From: Corticium candelabrum
Lineage: Eukaryota; Porifera; Homoscleromorpha; Homosclerophorida; Plakinidae
DNA length: 64,000 bases
Assembly: GCF_963422355.1 (NCBI RefSeq)
Contig: NC_085104.1
Location: 5,606,298-5,670,297, forward strand
Reading direction: 5' to 3'
In this document: positions 1-10,816 of the stretch, one piece after another
Layout of the letters: the number at the start of each line of letters is the position of its first letter
Numbering within the stretch: position 1 is the first letter of the stretch
Notes under the pieces: model-generated
What the model was told of the DNA's origin: nothing
What the model saw: only the letters and a program-made list of their open reading frames with translations
The model's database searches: none
Translations under genes and position numbers: made by a program

Positions 1-305
1 ATGCCTAAGTATAGCATGTAGTTCTATTTAGGTTCCTACGCCTATTAAGCAGAAAATAGAGTGGTGCCAGAACAGAAGCCCAATGAGGTAAAACTTGTTA
101 TAATATGTGAGCATTCCCAAATAGGCTTTCAACTCAGAGGTTCCAGTTGGTGTCGGCGCTTCCTGAATAGCTTTCACCTTGTTCTTTGTGGGTTGCAACC
201 CCTGGGCGGAAATTATATGCCCAAGATAAATAACCTCCTTTTCTATGAACCTGCACTTGTCACGTTTCACTCGGAGCCCTGCATCTTGGAGCCGTTTGAG
301 GACCT
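1..305 (-). pseudogene. gypsy A reverse transcriptase, downstream part
   Basis: Minus-strand translation gives the RT thumb-side segment typical of Ty3/gypsy Pol: a K-x-D-K-C stretch, then YLGH, then a K-x-x-AI block and L-x-x-LG-x-x-YYN. The reading frame is open from 305 to about 57. It then needs a one-base shift to continue into the segment leading to the RNase H tether, so it is broken. It joins the RT half at 6897-7440 once the inserted element is ignored. Confidence 0.85.
299..305. repeat. 7-bp target-site duplication, left copy (AGGACCT)
   Basis: AGGACCT directly precedes the left terminus GTTCATC of the foldback element. The same seven bases follow the right terminus at 6897-6903. 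Confidence 0.85.
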
Positions 306-2118
306 GTTCATCTTTTTACTGGGATTCTTTCGTTCGAACGGGACTGGGAAGAATCTTTCGTCCCAATGGGATTTTCATGTTTTTCGTCTTCGGTTGAGAC
401 GTTGAACTTTCTGAATGCAATACATACACATTTCGCTCACTTTTACACAGTCTGCAAAGTCTAGTCGTTTTCAGAAACGACGTAGAACGCCAATGAACCC
501 AAGACAAGTTTGCCTTGGTAACAATCTCGACGCTAGGCGTTATCTACTAAACCTAAAAATTGTCTGCGCTGTTATGGAAACCACTTAAAATGCTTTTGAG
601 AGTCAGAAAAGCAAATCAAAGTTTGACGGCCCTGTCAACCAGACCGTACTCGCGCATCTCGACGGGTAGATTCGACTCTTTCATGTTCACGTCTTACGTC
701 TGCCGATGCTGAAAATGCAATGACACTACTTTTCACAATAGAAGCAACCCATTCAGTACTTTGAAACAGCTCTAGATCGGTCGGAAATGTCGAAATCCCG
801 TTCAGACGAATTCGTTCGAACGGGATTTTGCTATCTAGCGTGATCTTTTGCGCGTAAAACACGACAAAACGTTAGACGCTAAACGTATCAAATCACGGCA
901 TTGCTTTCACGATGGCCATTGAAGCTTCTTGACGTCAAGAAACGCAAGGTAAGATTCTGTTGTCCTTGTTGACCAGACCGCACTCGCGCCTTTTGACGAC
1001 TCATTTGCCATTTCATGTTCACGTCTTACGTCTGCCGATGCTGAAAATGCAATGGCACTACTTTTCACAATAGAAGCAACCCATTCAGTACTTTGAAACA
1101 GCTCTGGATAGGTTGGAAATGTCGAAATCCCATTCAGACGAATTCGTTCGAATGGGATTTTGCTATCTAGCGTGATCTTTTGCGCGTAAAACACGACAAA
1201 ACGTTAGACGCTAAACGTATCAAATCACGGCATTGCTGTCACGATGGCCATTGAAGCTTGGAGACGTCAAGAAACGCAAAGTAAGATTCGGTTGTCCTTG
1301 TCGACCAGACCGTACTCGCGCCTTTCGACGACTTATTCGCCGTTTCATGCTCTCGTCTTACGTCTGCCGATGCTGAAAATGCAATGGCACTACTTTTCAC
1401 AATAGAAGCAATTCATTCAGTACTTTGAAACAGCTCTGGATCGATCGGAAATGTCGAAATCCCGTTCAGACGAATTCGTTCGAACGGGATTTTGCTATCT
1501 AGCGTGATCTTTTGCGCGTGAAACACGACAAAACGTTAGACGCTAAACGCATCAAATCCCGGCATTGCTGTCACGATGGCCATTGAAGCTTGGAGACGTC
1601 AAGAAACGCAAGGTAAGATTCTGTTGTCCTTGTCGACCAGACCGCACTCGCGCCTTTTGACGACTCATTTGCCATTTCATGTTCACGTCTTACGTCTGCC
1701 GATGCTGAAAATGCAATGACACTACTTTTCACAATAGAAGCAACCCATTCAGTACTTTGAAACAGCTCTGGATCGGTCGGAAATGTCGAAATCCCGTTCA
1801 GACGAATTCGTTCGAATGGGATTTTGCTATCTAGCGTGACCTTTTGAGCGCAAAACACGACAAAACGTTAGACGATAAACGTATAAAATCACGAAATTGC
1901 TGTCACGATGGCCATTGAAAGTTGTGGACGTCAGGAAAAATCAAAGCGAGTTTTTCCAGTCCTTGTCGAACAGACCGTACTCGCGCCCTATGTCGACCAT
2001 TCAGTATCAGGGAGACTGAGTGCTCAGTGGTATACTACGTACGAAGAATAAAGACTCACTTAACCTACATAGCTAAAGAGTGAATGAAACAAGTATAAAA
2101 ACACTTTGAGAAAATGAT
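306..2118. repeat. Left inverted arm of the foldback element
   Basis: About 1.8 kb. It holds four tandem units of about 332 bp (hairpin centres near 807, 1139, 1473 and 1805), plus a distinct outer part (306-640) and inner part (1900-2118). Each unit contains a near-perfect palindrome centred on GAATTC. The 75-95 codon ORFs in each unit are by-products of the repeat. Confidence 0.85.
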
Positions 2119-4430
2119 CGGTTTATATTTAGGGATGAGTGTGTACTTTTAATTAATTAGTTAACTTATAGATTGTTCATTGCTCATTTCTTACGTCACA
2201 ATCTTTTTACGCTTTCGTCACTTGCAGCAGTTGTGTGCATCTCGATCTTTATATTTACGCTGAAGTCAAGTGTGACACTACTCTGGTATGCAATTAGAGA
2301 TGTGATGTAGGAGATGATGATGACATGAACGAAATAAGTGTGCATACCAAACACTACCTAGTAGACCCATGCGTCTGATCACTTTCTCTACTTGTATTAT
2401 CAGACGTTCTCTAGTTATAGTTTACAATCTAAAATAGTTAGGCTATGATGGACTTTAGATCGCTGTAAATATAAGTTCAGAAACGCACATCCAAAGCACT
2501 ATTTGGAAGAGAAATATTAATTCATGTAAATATATTTGCTATTCTTTCTTATCTAGAGATAAAACTGAAATTAATTTGAAAATTTTAAAACAGCACGTTT
2601 CACTTATCTGAAACCGTCTAAGCATAAAATACTTATTTTTTCTTTATTCAGTTTTTTATCAAATTCGTCAGTAGCCCATCTACGGCGATGATGATAAGTC
2701 AGTATGTGGTAAATAGCGTGCATGGATTTGTTCTCGTATCTCCAGTCCCCTGTTTCTCCCATCCACTGCATAAAGTCATCGATTTCATGGCTCTTGCACG
2801 GCTGCACTTCGTTTTGGAAATACCAAGTTTTCAGAAACATTTTGACTTTAGTTTGAATAGCCTTTGGAAACTTGGCTCCTACCAGGAGGTGTTCTGCTTC
2901 TTGGATTTCTTTCCCATGTCGTGAAAACTGAGCGATCTTCCAGATTTTCGGGAGCTCCGGACAGGACATGCTTTCAGCAATGCTCTAATATACCCGTTCT
3001 GTTCCAGGTATTACAATGTCCCGTCTATTTCATCAACAGTACATTCGATAACTGTAGAAAGATGAACATGTATTTGAAGCAAAAAAGAGCCAGGCTACAG
3101 CATGATACCTTCAGTTGATTCAATTCATCACTCGAATTGTTTATTTTCTGAGTATGAAATGAAAAAGACCGTGAATACAAAAAATTCGACATTAATATAC
3201 ATATATGCGAGATTGCTGCATAATGTTTAGAGACGAATTGGGTAGGCATGCTTAGAATATTATGCACAGCAAACATTTACCTGTTCTTTTCCGTTTTGCA
3301 GACGATCTAATATTATAATCACGTTTTATCAGTTTCCTTTCTTTGACTTTCTGTTTAACAACAACAAGGAACGTATGGAACACAGAAACACAATACACAA
3401 TGTATGAACCTTCGGAGAATAGCTGCTGATAAACAATAATACACATTTTTGTGCTCAAATATGCTACTTGTAGATCACGCTCCTATACCTTGATCTGTCG
3501 GGATCTGTTGTGCCTTCAACAGAAAAGAGTACTTTTCCTGGCTTGAACGATACCTTGCATAAGCAGATTAGTGATAACCATATGTCCAAATAGATACAGT
3601 GTGTATCTGAATTTTTTTGCAGTGTTGATACCGTTAAAGAGTCATTAGCTGTAAGGTGTTCGCCTGGTGAATAAGGTTTACTTTTCGCATCTGAATTCTG
3701 AAATCATACAAAAATTACAATTTAGTAACAGTTAAAAATCGACGTAATGGACTCAGTTAATGTTTATACCACTCCAAATCTGCCATACGTTGCTGGCTAC
3801 ACGAGGATTGTCCACAGCTGCTGAAAGCATGTTCTGTAACAACAAGTATATTCATTTACTTTTGGAATTAGTAGACGAGTTTATACAGACTTACCACACA
3901 AGTCCATATTCCACAATTAAATGGATCGGTTTGTTGCGGATAATTCTAGATGCATGAAAATTTCTTCTGCTTAACTACGATAGTACTAATACATCCAATT
4001 TTACTTGAGGTATTGGGTATATCAACGACGAGTCGGTTACATCTAGAGTCGATCCATTGACTAAACGGTACACATCCGTAATCCACAGTCTGTTAGATAC
4101 AAAAAAACGTTGTTAAAATTAAGTGACTTCGTCGACTCTATACTCCAGCATGCACACAATTGTAAGTAGCTATAGAAAAACTAAATCACTTTACTTCAAG
4201 TCAAAAACAACTTGTTCGTGCTTCTTTCCAAGCGAGTCAAAGACAAGAAAGGCTTGATGAACTATATCTATAATCTTAATTCATTGAAGAAATACAAATG
4301 AACACAAAACTTAGGAAACAAATACATTCATGGCTTACAACTTCTATCCAATGATTGGTTAAGTAAACTGGAATGGCAAGAAGCTCATAATGAAAACATT
4401 TAGCTAAAAAATCAACACAAATCATTTTCT
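2119..4430. other. Unique centre of the foldback element
   Basis: AT-rich DNA present once between the two inverted arms. The only notable open frame is 2604-2969 on the minus strand. No recognisable transposase, LTR or other TIR is seen. It may be the remains of an autonomous core or captured host DNA. Confidence 0.6.
2604..2969 (-). CDS. Unidentified 121-residue open frame in the foldback core
   Basis: I do not recognise this protein. It is charged and rich in Trp and His (for example WYFQNE, FMQWMGE, HHRRRWATDEF) and lies alone between the inverted arms. The DNA upstream ends in CAG, so it could be one exon of a longer reading frame. A decayed transposase segment or a captured host exon are both possible. 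Coding status is unproven. Confidence 0.3.
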   Translation of the reverse strand: MSCPELPKIWKIAQFSRHGKEIQEAEHLLVGAKFPKAIQTKVKMFLKTWYFQNEVQPCKSHEIDDFMQWMGETGDWRYENKSMHAIYHILTYHHRRRWATDEFDKKLNKEKISILCLDGFR

Positions 4431-6896
4431 CAAAGTGTTTTTATACTTGTTTCATTCACTCTTTAGCTATGTAGGTTAAGTGAGTCTTTATTCTTCGTAC
4501 GTAGTATACCACTGAGCACTCAGTCTCCCTGATACTGAATGGTCGACATAGGGCGCGAGTACGGTCTGTTCGACAAGGACTGGAAAAACTCGCTTTGATT
4601 TTTCCTGACGTCCACAACTTTCAATGGCCATCGTGACAGCAATTTCGTGATTTTATACGTTTATCGTCTAACGTTTTGTCGTGTTTTGCGCTCAAAAGGT
4701 CACGCTAGATAGCAAAATCCCATTCGAACGAATTCGTCTGAATGGGATTTCGACATTTCCAACCTATCCAGAGCTGTTTCAAAGTACTGAATGAGTTGCT
4801 TCTATTGTGAAAAGTAGTGCCATGCATTTTCAGCATCGGCAGACGTAAGACGTGAACATGAAATGGCAAATGAGTCGTCAAAAGGCGCGAGTGCGGTCTG
4901 GTCAACAAGGACAACAGAATCTTACCTTGCGTTTCTTGACGTCAAGAAGCTTCAATGGCCATCGTGAAAGCAATGCCGTGATTTGATACGTTTAGCGTCT
5001 AACGTTTTGTCGTGTTTTACGCGCAAAAGATCACGCTAGATAGCAAAATCCCGTTCGAACGAATTCGTCTGAACGGGATTTCGACATTTCCGATCGATCC
5101 AGAGCTGTTTCAAAGTACTGAATGAATTGCTTCTATTGTGAAAAGTAGTGCCATTGCATTTTCAGCATCGGCAGACGTAAGACGAGAGCATGAAACGGCG
5201 AATAAGTCGTCGAAAGGCGCGAGTACGGTCTGATCGACAAGGACAACAGAATCTTACTTTGCGTTTCTTGACGTCAAGAAGCTTCAATGGCCATCGTGAC
5301 AGCAATGCCGTGATTTGATACGTTTAGCGTCTAACGTTTTGTCGTGTTTTACGCGCAAAAGATCACGCTAGATAGCAAAATCCCATTCGAACGAATTCGT
5401 CTGAACGGGATTTCGACATTTCCGACCGATCCAGAGCTGTTTCAAAGTACTGAATGGGTTGCTTCTATTGTGAAAAGTAGTGTCATTGCATTTTCAGCAT
5501 CGGCAGACGTAAGACGTGAACATGAAATGGCAAATGAGTCGTCAAAAGGCGCGAGTGCGGTCTGGTCGACAAGGACAACAGAATCTTACCTTGCGTTTCT
5601 TGACGTCTCCAAGCTTCAATGGCCATCGTGACAGCAATGCCGGGATTTGATGCGTTTAGCGTCTAACGTTTTGTCGTGTTTCACGCGCAAAAGATCACGC
5701 TAGATAGCAAAATCCCGTTCGAACGAATTCGTCTGAACGGGATTTCGACATTTCCGATCGATCCAGAGCTGTTTCAAAGTACTGAATGAATTGCTTCTAT
5801 TGTGAAAAGTAGTGCCATTGCATTTTCAGCATCGGCAGACGTAAGACGAGAGCATGAAACGGCGAATAAGTCGTCGAAAGGCGCGAGTACGGTCTGGTCG
5901 ACAAGGACAACCGAATCTTACTTTGCGTTTCTTGACGTCTCCAAGCTTCAATGGCCATCGTGACAGCAATGCCGTGATTTGATACGTTTAGCGTCTAACG
6001 TTTTGTCGTGTTTTACGCGCAAAAGATCACGCTAGATAGCAAAATCCCATTCGAACGAATTCGTCTGAATGGGATTTCGACATTTCCGACCGATCCAGAG
6101 CTGTTTCAAAGTACTGAATGGGTTGCTTCTATTGTGAAAAGTAGTGCCATTGCATTTTCAGCATCGGCAGACGTAAGACGTGAACATGAAATGGCAAATG
6201 AGTCGTCAAAAGGCGCGAGTGCGGTCTGGTCAACAAGGACAACAGAATCTTACCTTGCGTTTCTTGACGTCAAGAAGCTTCAATGGCCATCGTGAAAGCA
6301 ATGCCGTGATTTGATACGTTTAGCGTCTAACGTTTTGTCGTGTTTTACGCGCAAAAGATCACGCTAGATAGCAAAATCCCGTTCGAACGAATTCGTCTGA
6401 ACGGGATTTCGACATTTCCGACCGATCTAGAGCTGTTTCAAAGTACTGAATGGGTTGCTTCTATTGTGAAAAGTAGTGTCATTGCATTTTCAGCATCGGC
6501 AGACGTAAGACGTGAACATGAAAGAGTCGAATCTACCCGTCGAGATGCGCGAGTACGGTCTGGTTGACAGGGCCGTCAAACTTTGATTTGCTTTTCTGAC
6601 TCTCAAAAGCATTTTAAGTGGTTTCCATAACAGCGCAGACAATTTTTAGGTTTAGTAGATAACGCCTAGCGTCGAGATTGTTACCAAGGCAAACTTGTCT
6701 TGGGTTCATTGGCGTTCTACGTCGTTTCTGAAAACGACTAGACTTTGCAGACTGTGTAAAAGTGAGCGAAATGTGTATGTATTGCATTCAGAAAGTTCAA
6801 CGTCTCAACCGAAGACGAAAAACATGAAAATCCCATTGGGACGAAAGATTCTTCCCAGTCCCGTTCGAACGAAAGAATCCCAGTAAAAAGATGAAC
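4431..6896. repeat. Right inverted arm of the foldback element
   Basis: About 2.5 kb, reverse complement of 306-2118 but with two extra 332-bp units (six in all; hairpin centres near 4734, 5066, 5398, 5730, 6062 and 6394). Hairpin stems alternate between CCCATT/AATGGG and CCCGTT/AACGGG pairings, which implies a 664-bp higher-order unit. Confidence 0.85.
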
Positions 6897-6903
6897 AGGA
6901 CCT
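6897..6903. repeat. 7-bp target-site duplication, right copy (AGGACCT)
   Basis: Follows the right terminus GATGAAC. Identical to 299-305. Confidence 0.85.
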
Positions 6904-7440
6904 CTTCCAGGCGCTGAAGGTGCTCCTTCCTGCTCCTTCCCATAATTAAAATGTCGTCCAGGTACACCATCTAGGCCCTGCAACAACTCTTCCATTACCC
7001 GTTGGAAAATGGCGGGAGCTGAATGAACACCAAATTGTAACCGGTGAAATCAAAGTAGCTCCTTGTGGGTGTTAATTGTAACATACTCCTGCGACTTTTC
7101 ATCGTGCACTGCTTGCTGGTATGACTGGCTGAGGTCTAATTTGCTGTAAGTTTGCCCTCCTGCCAACTTGGAAAAAGGTCATCGATGTCTGGCAGTGGGT
7201 ACTTATCCAGTTGACTGGCTTGGTTCACTGTCAGTTGGTAATCTCCACAAACTCTCACCGACCCATCGGCTTTGACTACTGCCACCACAGGCGCCGCCCA
7301 GTTAGAGAATGGTACAGGGAAAATGATGCCCTGTTCTTGCATCCTAAACAAAGACTCTTCCAGTTTCTCTCTAAGTGCATATGGTACCTTGCAAGCTTTG
7401 AAGAATTGAGGTGGTGTGTTGGGATCGACGTGGATAGTAG
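6897..7440 (-). pseudogene. gypsy A reverse transcriptase, N-terminal and catalytic part
   Basis: The minus strand shows the palm-domain hallmarks of Ty3/gypsy RT: W-A-x-P-V-V, the VRVCGDY block (7136-7351), FGVHSAPAIFQ further on, and an intact YLDD catalytic box near 6945. Frame changes near 7130 and 6970 break it. The segment ends at the foldback insertion and resumes at 305. Confidence 0.82.
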
Positions 7441-7490
7441 CTTAAATCCCACGCAACTTCCCTAATTCATCTCTGAAAACATTCTGGTAT

Positions 7491-7919
7491 TCACGGTCCA
7501 ATTCCCGGTCCCGACCTACCTTGAAGATTTCTCCCCAATCCAGGCGAATGTACGATAGCCAGTCTCGGCCCAGGGAGAGTGGGTTCTTTCTCCCGCACAA
7601 CATGCAACTGCAAGGCCTGGGGCTTGTCCCCTGTATTTGCCTTGACTTGAACTGGTAACACGCCCAGTAATGGAATGGCCTTCCCTCCATATGCCCTCAA
7701 TACCGTGGAAGTGTCCCGCAGAGAAGGTGGATTGGGACCCCATATCTTCCTGTAGGTCTCCTCAGAGATGACAGCGCAAGACGCACCTGTATCCAACTCC
7801 ATCTCTAGCTGTGTCACATTTACTGATAATTGAATTTTAAGGGCAGCTGGCTTCCTTTCGTTGAGTCTGTGGATGTATTCCAAACTGTGTTCATCTCCTC
7901 CGTCCTGCTGATAGTCCAT
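7491..7919 (-). pseudogene. gypsy A aspartic protease region
   Basis: Contains LDTGASCAVI, the D-T/S-G active-site motif of retroelement pepsin-like proteases. A stretch resembling the strand that packs behind the active site follows (LGVLPV). It lies between the gag zinc knuckles and RT as in Ty3/gypsy Pol. It is a single frame here, but the flanking gag and RT are frameshifted, so the polyprotein is not made. Confidence 0.8.
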
Positions 7920-7929
7920 CTCAAGGGTG

Positions 7930-8769
7930 TGGGTAGCTCATGCTGGCTTTGATGAGACTGCCTGGTCAGGTGTGCCATTTGATCACACTTTTCGCTGCGT
8001 GCCCCAGTTTCTTGCAAGAAAAACACTTTGCGTTTTTGAACCGACAACTAGCCGAGTTGTGGCCAGATTCACCGCAACGGTAGCAAGGTGGGCTGTTCTG
8101 GCGTTTCTGAACGTACTGGACCTCGGCCGTAGTCGACAGTGAGACAGTGTTACTGCAGCCCGCTTGGATTTTCTCCGTGTTTTTGTTGGCATCTTCCGTG
8201 GCTCACACTGTGTCCCATGCTCTACCAAAAGACAGATCCCGTTCCGCCAGCAAGCGCTGTTGGATACGCTCATCCGCAACTCCGCACACAAGGCGATCCC
8301 GGAGCATGTATTCCAATGATTCCCCGAATTCACAATATTCTGAAAGCTCCCGAAGCGAAGAAACGAATACTGAGATAGACTCACCTGATTGGCGAACACG
8401 GCTGTTGTACCGCAGCCGTTGCAGCGTGACTGAAGGACGTGAATTTTGATGCTTACTGAGAACGTCACAAAGGGCTTGAAAAGACCTGAGCCCAAGTTTG
8501 CTAGGAGCTACGAGGCTGCGCAACAGTTTGTACGTTTTGGCGCCAACTGCTGAAAGAAAGGTTGCCCGCTTCTGACCATCGTCCTTGATACCGTTGAGTG
8601 CGAAGTAGAACGTCATGCGTTCAGCGTAATGATTTCCGTCGTCTGTGTGCTCGTCAAACGCGTCCAAGCGTCCAAAACCGGTACGCCGATAAAAGGGGCC
8701 TCACCTCTGTGGACACCTCCGCATCGCTTGTCCCGGTCGTAGAACACTACCCGCATTAGATTCTGTCAT
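7930..8769 (-). pseudogene. gypsy A gag (capsid and nucleocapsid)
   Basis: The ATG at 8769 sits directly after the primer-binding site. After one stop the frame continues at 8667-8203 with a capsid-like helical stretch (AERMTFYFALNGI, then the L-R-E-L/E-Y-C-E-F-G segment common to invertebrate gypsy gags). Near 8020-8085 a second frame encodes a CCHC knuckle (CYRCGESGHNSASC) followed by a second Cys-rich motif. It is broken by at least one stop and one frameshift. Confidence 0.78.
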
Positions 8770-8783
8770 CCTCGTCGCCAAAA
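8770..8783 (-). promoter_or_regulatory. gypsy A primer-binding site (tRNA-Ser type)
   Basis: Minus strand reads TGGCGACGAGG just inside the LTR. This is complementary to CCA plus the acceptor stem of metazoan tRNA-Ser(GCU), which begins GACGAGG. The same site is found in gypsy B and C. Confidence 0.75.
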
Positions 8784-8900
8784 TGTGATGATAAGAGACG
8801 CTATGCTAGCAGATTACACGCAAAAGATATTGTACACGTGAACAACCTCTAACTGTCTCGGATACTACAAGCTAGAGCACGACACTGCCCCCGGATTACA
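8784..8900 (-). repeat. gypsy A 5' LTR (about 117 bp)
   Basis: Bounded by TGT and ACA, adjacent to the primer site. On the minus strand it runs from TGTAATCC to ATCACA. The matching 3' LTR is outside the window, so the outer edge is inferred from the TG/CA termini. Confidence 0.65.
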
Positions 8901-9168
8901 TTGCCAAACGACAACTTCAAAAATTGCTGCTGCCAGACATTCTAGACTTCGAAGATTCAAGCGTTGACAGTGATGAACAGGACAAATCTAAGTGATTGGG
9001 TAGACGAGTAATGTAATTGTTGTTTGTGCAACGAGACAGGTAAAGCTCTTAATAACGAACCATAAAGTGTCTATAAAAATTATATTATACACATGTCACA
9101 CTGAAAATATCTAGACTACAAGTTTTTGCATGCCTCCAGGCCTCTAAGCACCTCTGGATACGCCCTTG
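8901..9168 (+). mobile_element. 3' end remnant of a hAT-like DNA transposon
   Basis: An open stretch at about 8905-8996 ends in an acidic/Ser-rich tail and a TGA. The segment finishes with GGATACGCCCTTG, whose complement CAAGGGCGTATCC resembles the hAT-type end of the 55.6-kb element (CAAGGGCGTAG). The left side is cut by the gypsy A LTR. No target duplication can be checked. Confidence 0.4.
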
Positions 9169-9315
9169 AGTCTGATCGGCCGTGTACACGCAGAGGTACA
9201 CTTTGAGTACAAGCGGACCACCAACTGATCATGAAGAGGGTCGGTTCGTTCTAATCACCCCCGAACCGCCATAGGGACGCGGCTGCCTTACAACCTTACA
9301 ATAAATCGAGCAATC

Positions 9316-9410
9316 TGTGGCAGTACGGCACTCGGGCTTAGTCCGGGGAACCCGAGTAAGAGAGAGTGAGTGGGAACACTAGTTCTATCCAATATATAAA
9401 AGGTATCACA
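9316..9410 (+). repeat. gypsy B 5' LTR (95 bp)
   Basis: Starts TGTGGCAGTAC and ends TATCACA. It contains a GC-rich inverted motif (CTCGGGCTTAG / GGGGAACCCGAG). It matches the 3' LTR with about a dozen differences, which suggests an old insertion. Confidence 0.88.
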
Positions 9411-9411
9411 T

Positions 9412-9422
9412 TGGCGACGAGG
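9412..9422 (+). promoter_or_regulatory. gypsy B primer-binding site (tRNA-Ser type)
   Basis: TGGCGACGAGG one base after the LTR. Same tRNA-Ser(GCU) match as gypsy A and C. Confidence 0.75.
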
Positions 9423-9429
9423 ATCAACT

Positions 9430-10190
9430 ATGGAAGAGGAGCACGATCACGCAGCGGCGACTATTATGATTGATCCTAACGAAACACCACGTTTCTGTAA
9501 AGCACGCGGTGTTCCGTACGCTTCGAGACAACGAGTAGACGACCAGTTGAAGAAGCTAGAAGCAGAAAGAATTCTCAGACCGGTGGAACATGCAACTTGG
9601 GCGGCACCCATCGTGCCCGTGGTGAAACCAGATAGATCAATACGCATATGTGGTGATTGTAAACAAACTGTCAACCGATCGGCGCGGCTGGACATTTATC
9701 CAGTTCCCAAGGTGGAAGACATGATAGCAAAATTGTTTCAAGGAAATATTTTTCCAAGCTTGACCTGAGACAGGCTTACAACCAAGTTCCTTTATCGGCT
9801 GAATCACAAAAGTACACGAAGATCAACACACAAAGGGAACTTTTCCAGTTCACGAGATTGCCGTTTGGAATATCATCGGCACCCAGCATTTTTCAGAGAG
9901 TTTTAGAGAATGTTCTCAAAGGAATTCCTGGCGTTGACAACTACTTGGACGACAGTCTTGTCATAGGGGCGACGGGAGCAGAACACGCAGAACGGTTGGA
10001 GGAGGTGTTCCAAAGATTAGAAAACGCAGGATTTAGGTTACGAAAAGACAAGTGCGCGTTCATGGTCACGTATCTTGGTCATGTCATAGATGACCGGGGC
10101 ATTCACCCGGATCCAGACAAAGTGAAAGCAATCAAGGAAGCCCAGGCTCCGTGTAACCTTCAGGAATTACGCAGTTTTTGTGACTAATAA
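9430..10190 (+). pseudogene. gypsy B reverse transcriptase
   Basis: Palm-domain blocks are present: W-A-A-P-I-V-P-V, SIRICGDC and D-x-YPVP, then after a frame change near 9760 LPFGISSAPSIFQ, an intact YLDD box (VDNYLDDSLVIG) and YLGHVIDDRG. A stop at about 10186 ends the frame. It starts almost directly at the primer site, without gag or protease. Confidence 0.82.
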
Positions 10191-10299
10191 ACTACAATAA
10201 CAGATTTCTACCTCGACCTTCCACCACACTAGCGCCAGAAAGGAGTACGTTGGCATTGAGGACGGAAACAGCAGAGAGCGTTCAAGGAGGCCAATAGGA

Positions 10300-10748
10300 A
10301 AATGTTGTCCTATCAAGTGTTGGCATGTTATGATCCCCATGTGGACATTGTCGTATCCTGCAATGCTTCTCCGTACGGAGTATGCAGTCCTGTCTCACAG
10401 GTGGCCAAATGAAACGGAACGCACGGTCGCGTTCACGTCGCGTTCATTGCACAATACAGAAAAGAAGCACTCTCAACTCAGGCGTTGGCCCTGGTGTTTG
10501 GCGTGGATAAATTCCATAAGTACGTGTTTGACCACAACGACGGACCACAAGCCGCTGCTTGGACTATTTCAAGAAGGGAAGCCATTTCCGAAATGGCCTC
10601 TAGTAGAGTTCAACGTTGGGGGTTGAAATTGGCGGCTTACACCTACCATTTACGATACAGGGCAGGGTTCCAGAATGGGAATGCAGATGCATTGAGCCGT
10701 CTACAAGTTAAGAAACCCGAGAGGAAGCGCCGGGTGAAATTGTTTTAG
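10300..10748 (+). pseudogene. gypsy B RNase H region
   Basis: Two overlapping frames give the RNase H blocks of gypsy Pol: F-T-S-R-S-L then T-E-K-K-x-S-Q, V-F-G-V-D-K-F-H-K-Y-V, and T-Y-H-L-R-Y-R-A-G with N-A-D-A-L-S-R at the end. The catalytic region is split by at least two frameshifts. Confidence 0.72.
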
Positions 10749-10816
10749 TTATGGAGCAGTTAGACGAAATCGCCAGTAACGGTCCAACAAATAAAGGCTC
10801 AAACGGGTAAAGACCC

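Larger units (their letters stand above)
306..6896. mobile_element. Foldback-type DNA transposon with very long, internally repetitive inverted arms
   Basis: The left arm (306-2118) is the reverse complement of the right arm (4431-6896). Both arms are built of about 332-bp tandem units, four on the left and six on the right, and they enclose a roughly 2.3-kb unique centre. The termini read GTTCATCTTTTTACTGGG and its complement, and both are flanked by AGGACCT. Long TIRs, internal tandem repeats and a 7-bp duplication recall Foldback/Galileo-type elements (P superfamily), but the terminal bases are not those I know for Galileo and no transposase is recognised, so the superfamily is open. It is inserted in the gypsy A RT, hence younger than that element. 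Confidence 0.88.
1..8900 (-). mobile_element. Ty3/gypsy LTR retrotransposon A (3' end outside window, split by a foldback insertion)
   Basis: On the minus strand one reads, in order, a 5' LTR (8784-8900), a tRNA-type primer site, gag with zinc knuckles, protease, and reverse transcriptase. The RT is cut at 6896 and resumes at 305-1, beyond which RNase H and integrase would lie to the left of the window. The gag has a stop near its start, and the RT shows frame changes near 60 and 6970, so this copy is dead. The gap between the RT halves is exactly filled by the foldback element at 306-6896. Family: Ty3/gypsy with short LTRs. The order and motifs are seen; activity at the time of insertion is inferred. 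Confidence 0.88.

Noticed and set aside
635..6567. Repeated 75-95-codon ORFs beginning MFYAQK or MFCAQK
   Set aside because: They recur because the 332-bp units recur, some units lack the frame, and each spans a DNA palindrome. There is no sign of codon-level constraint.
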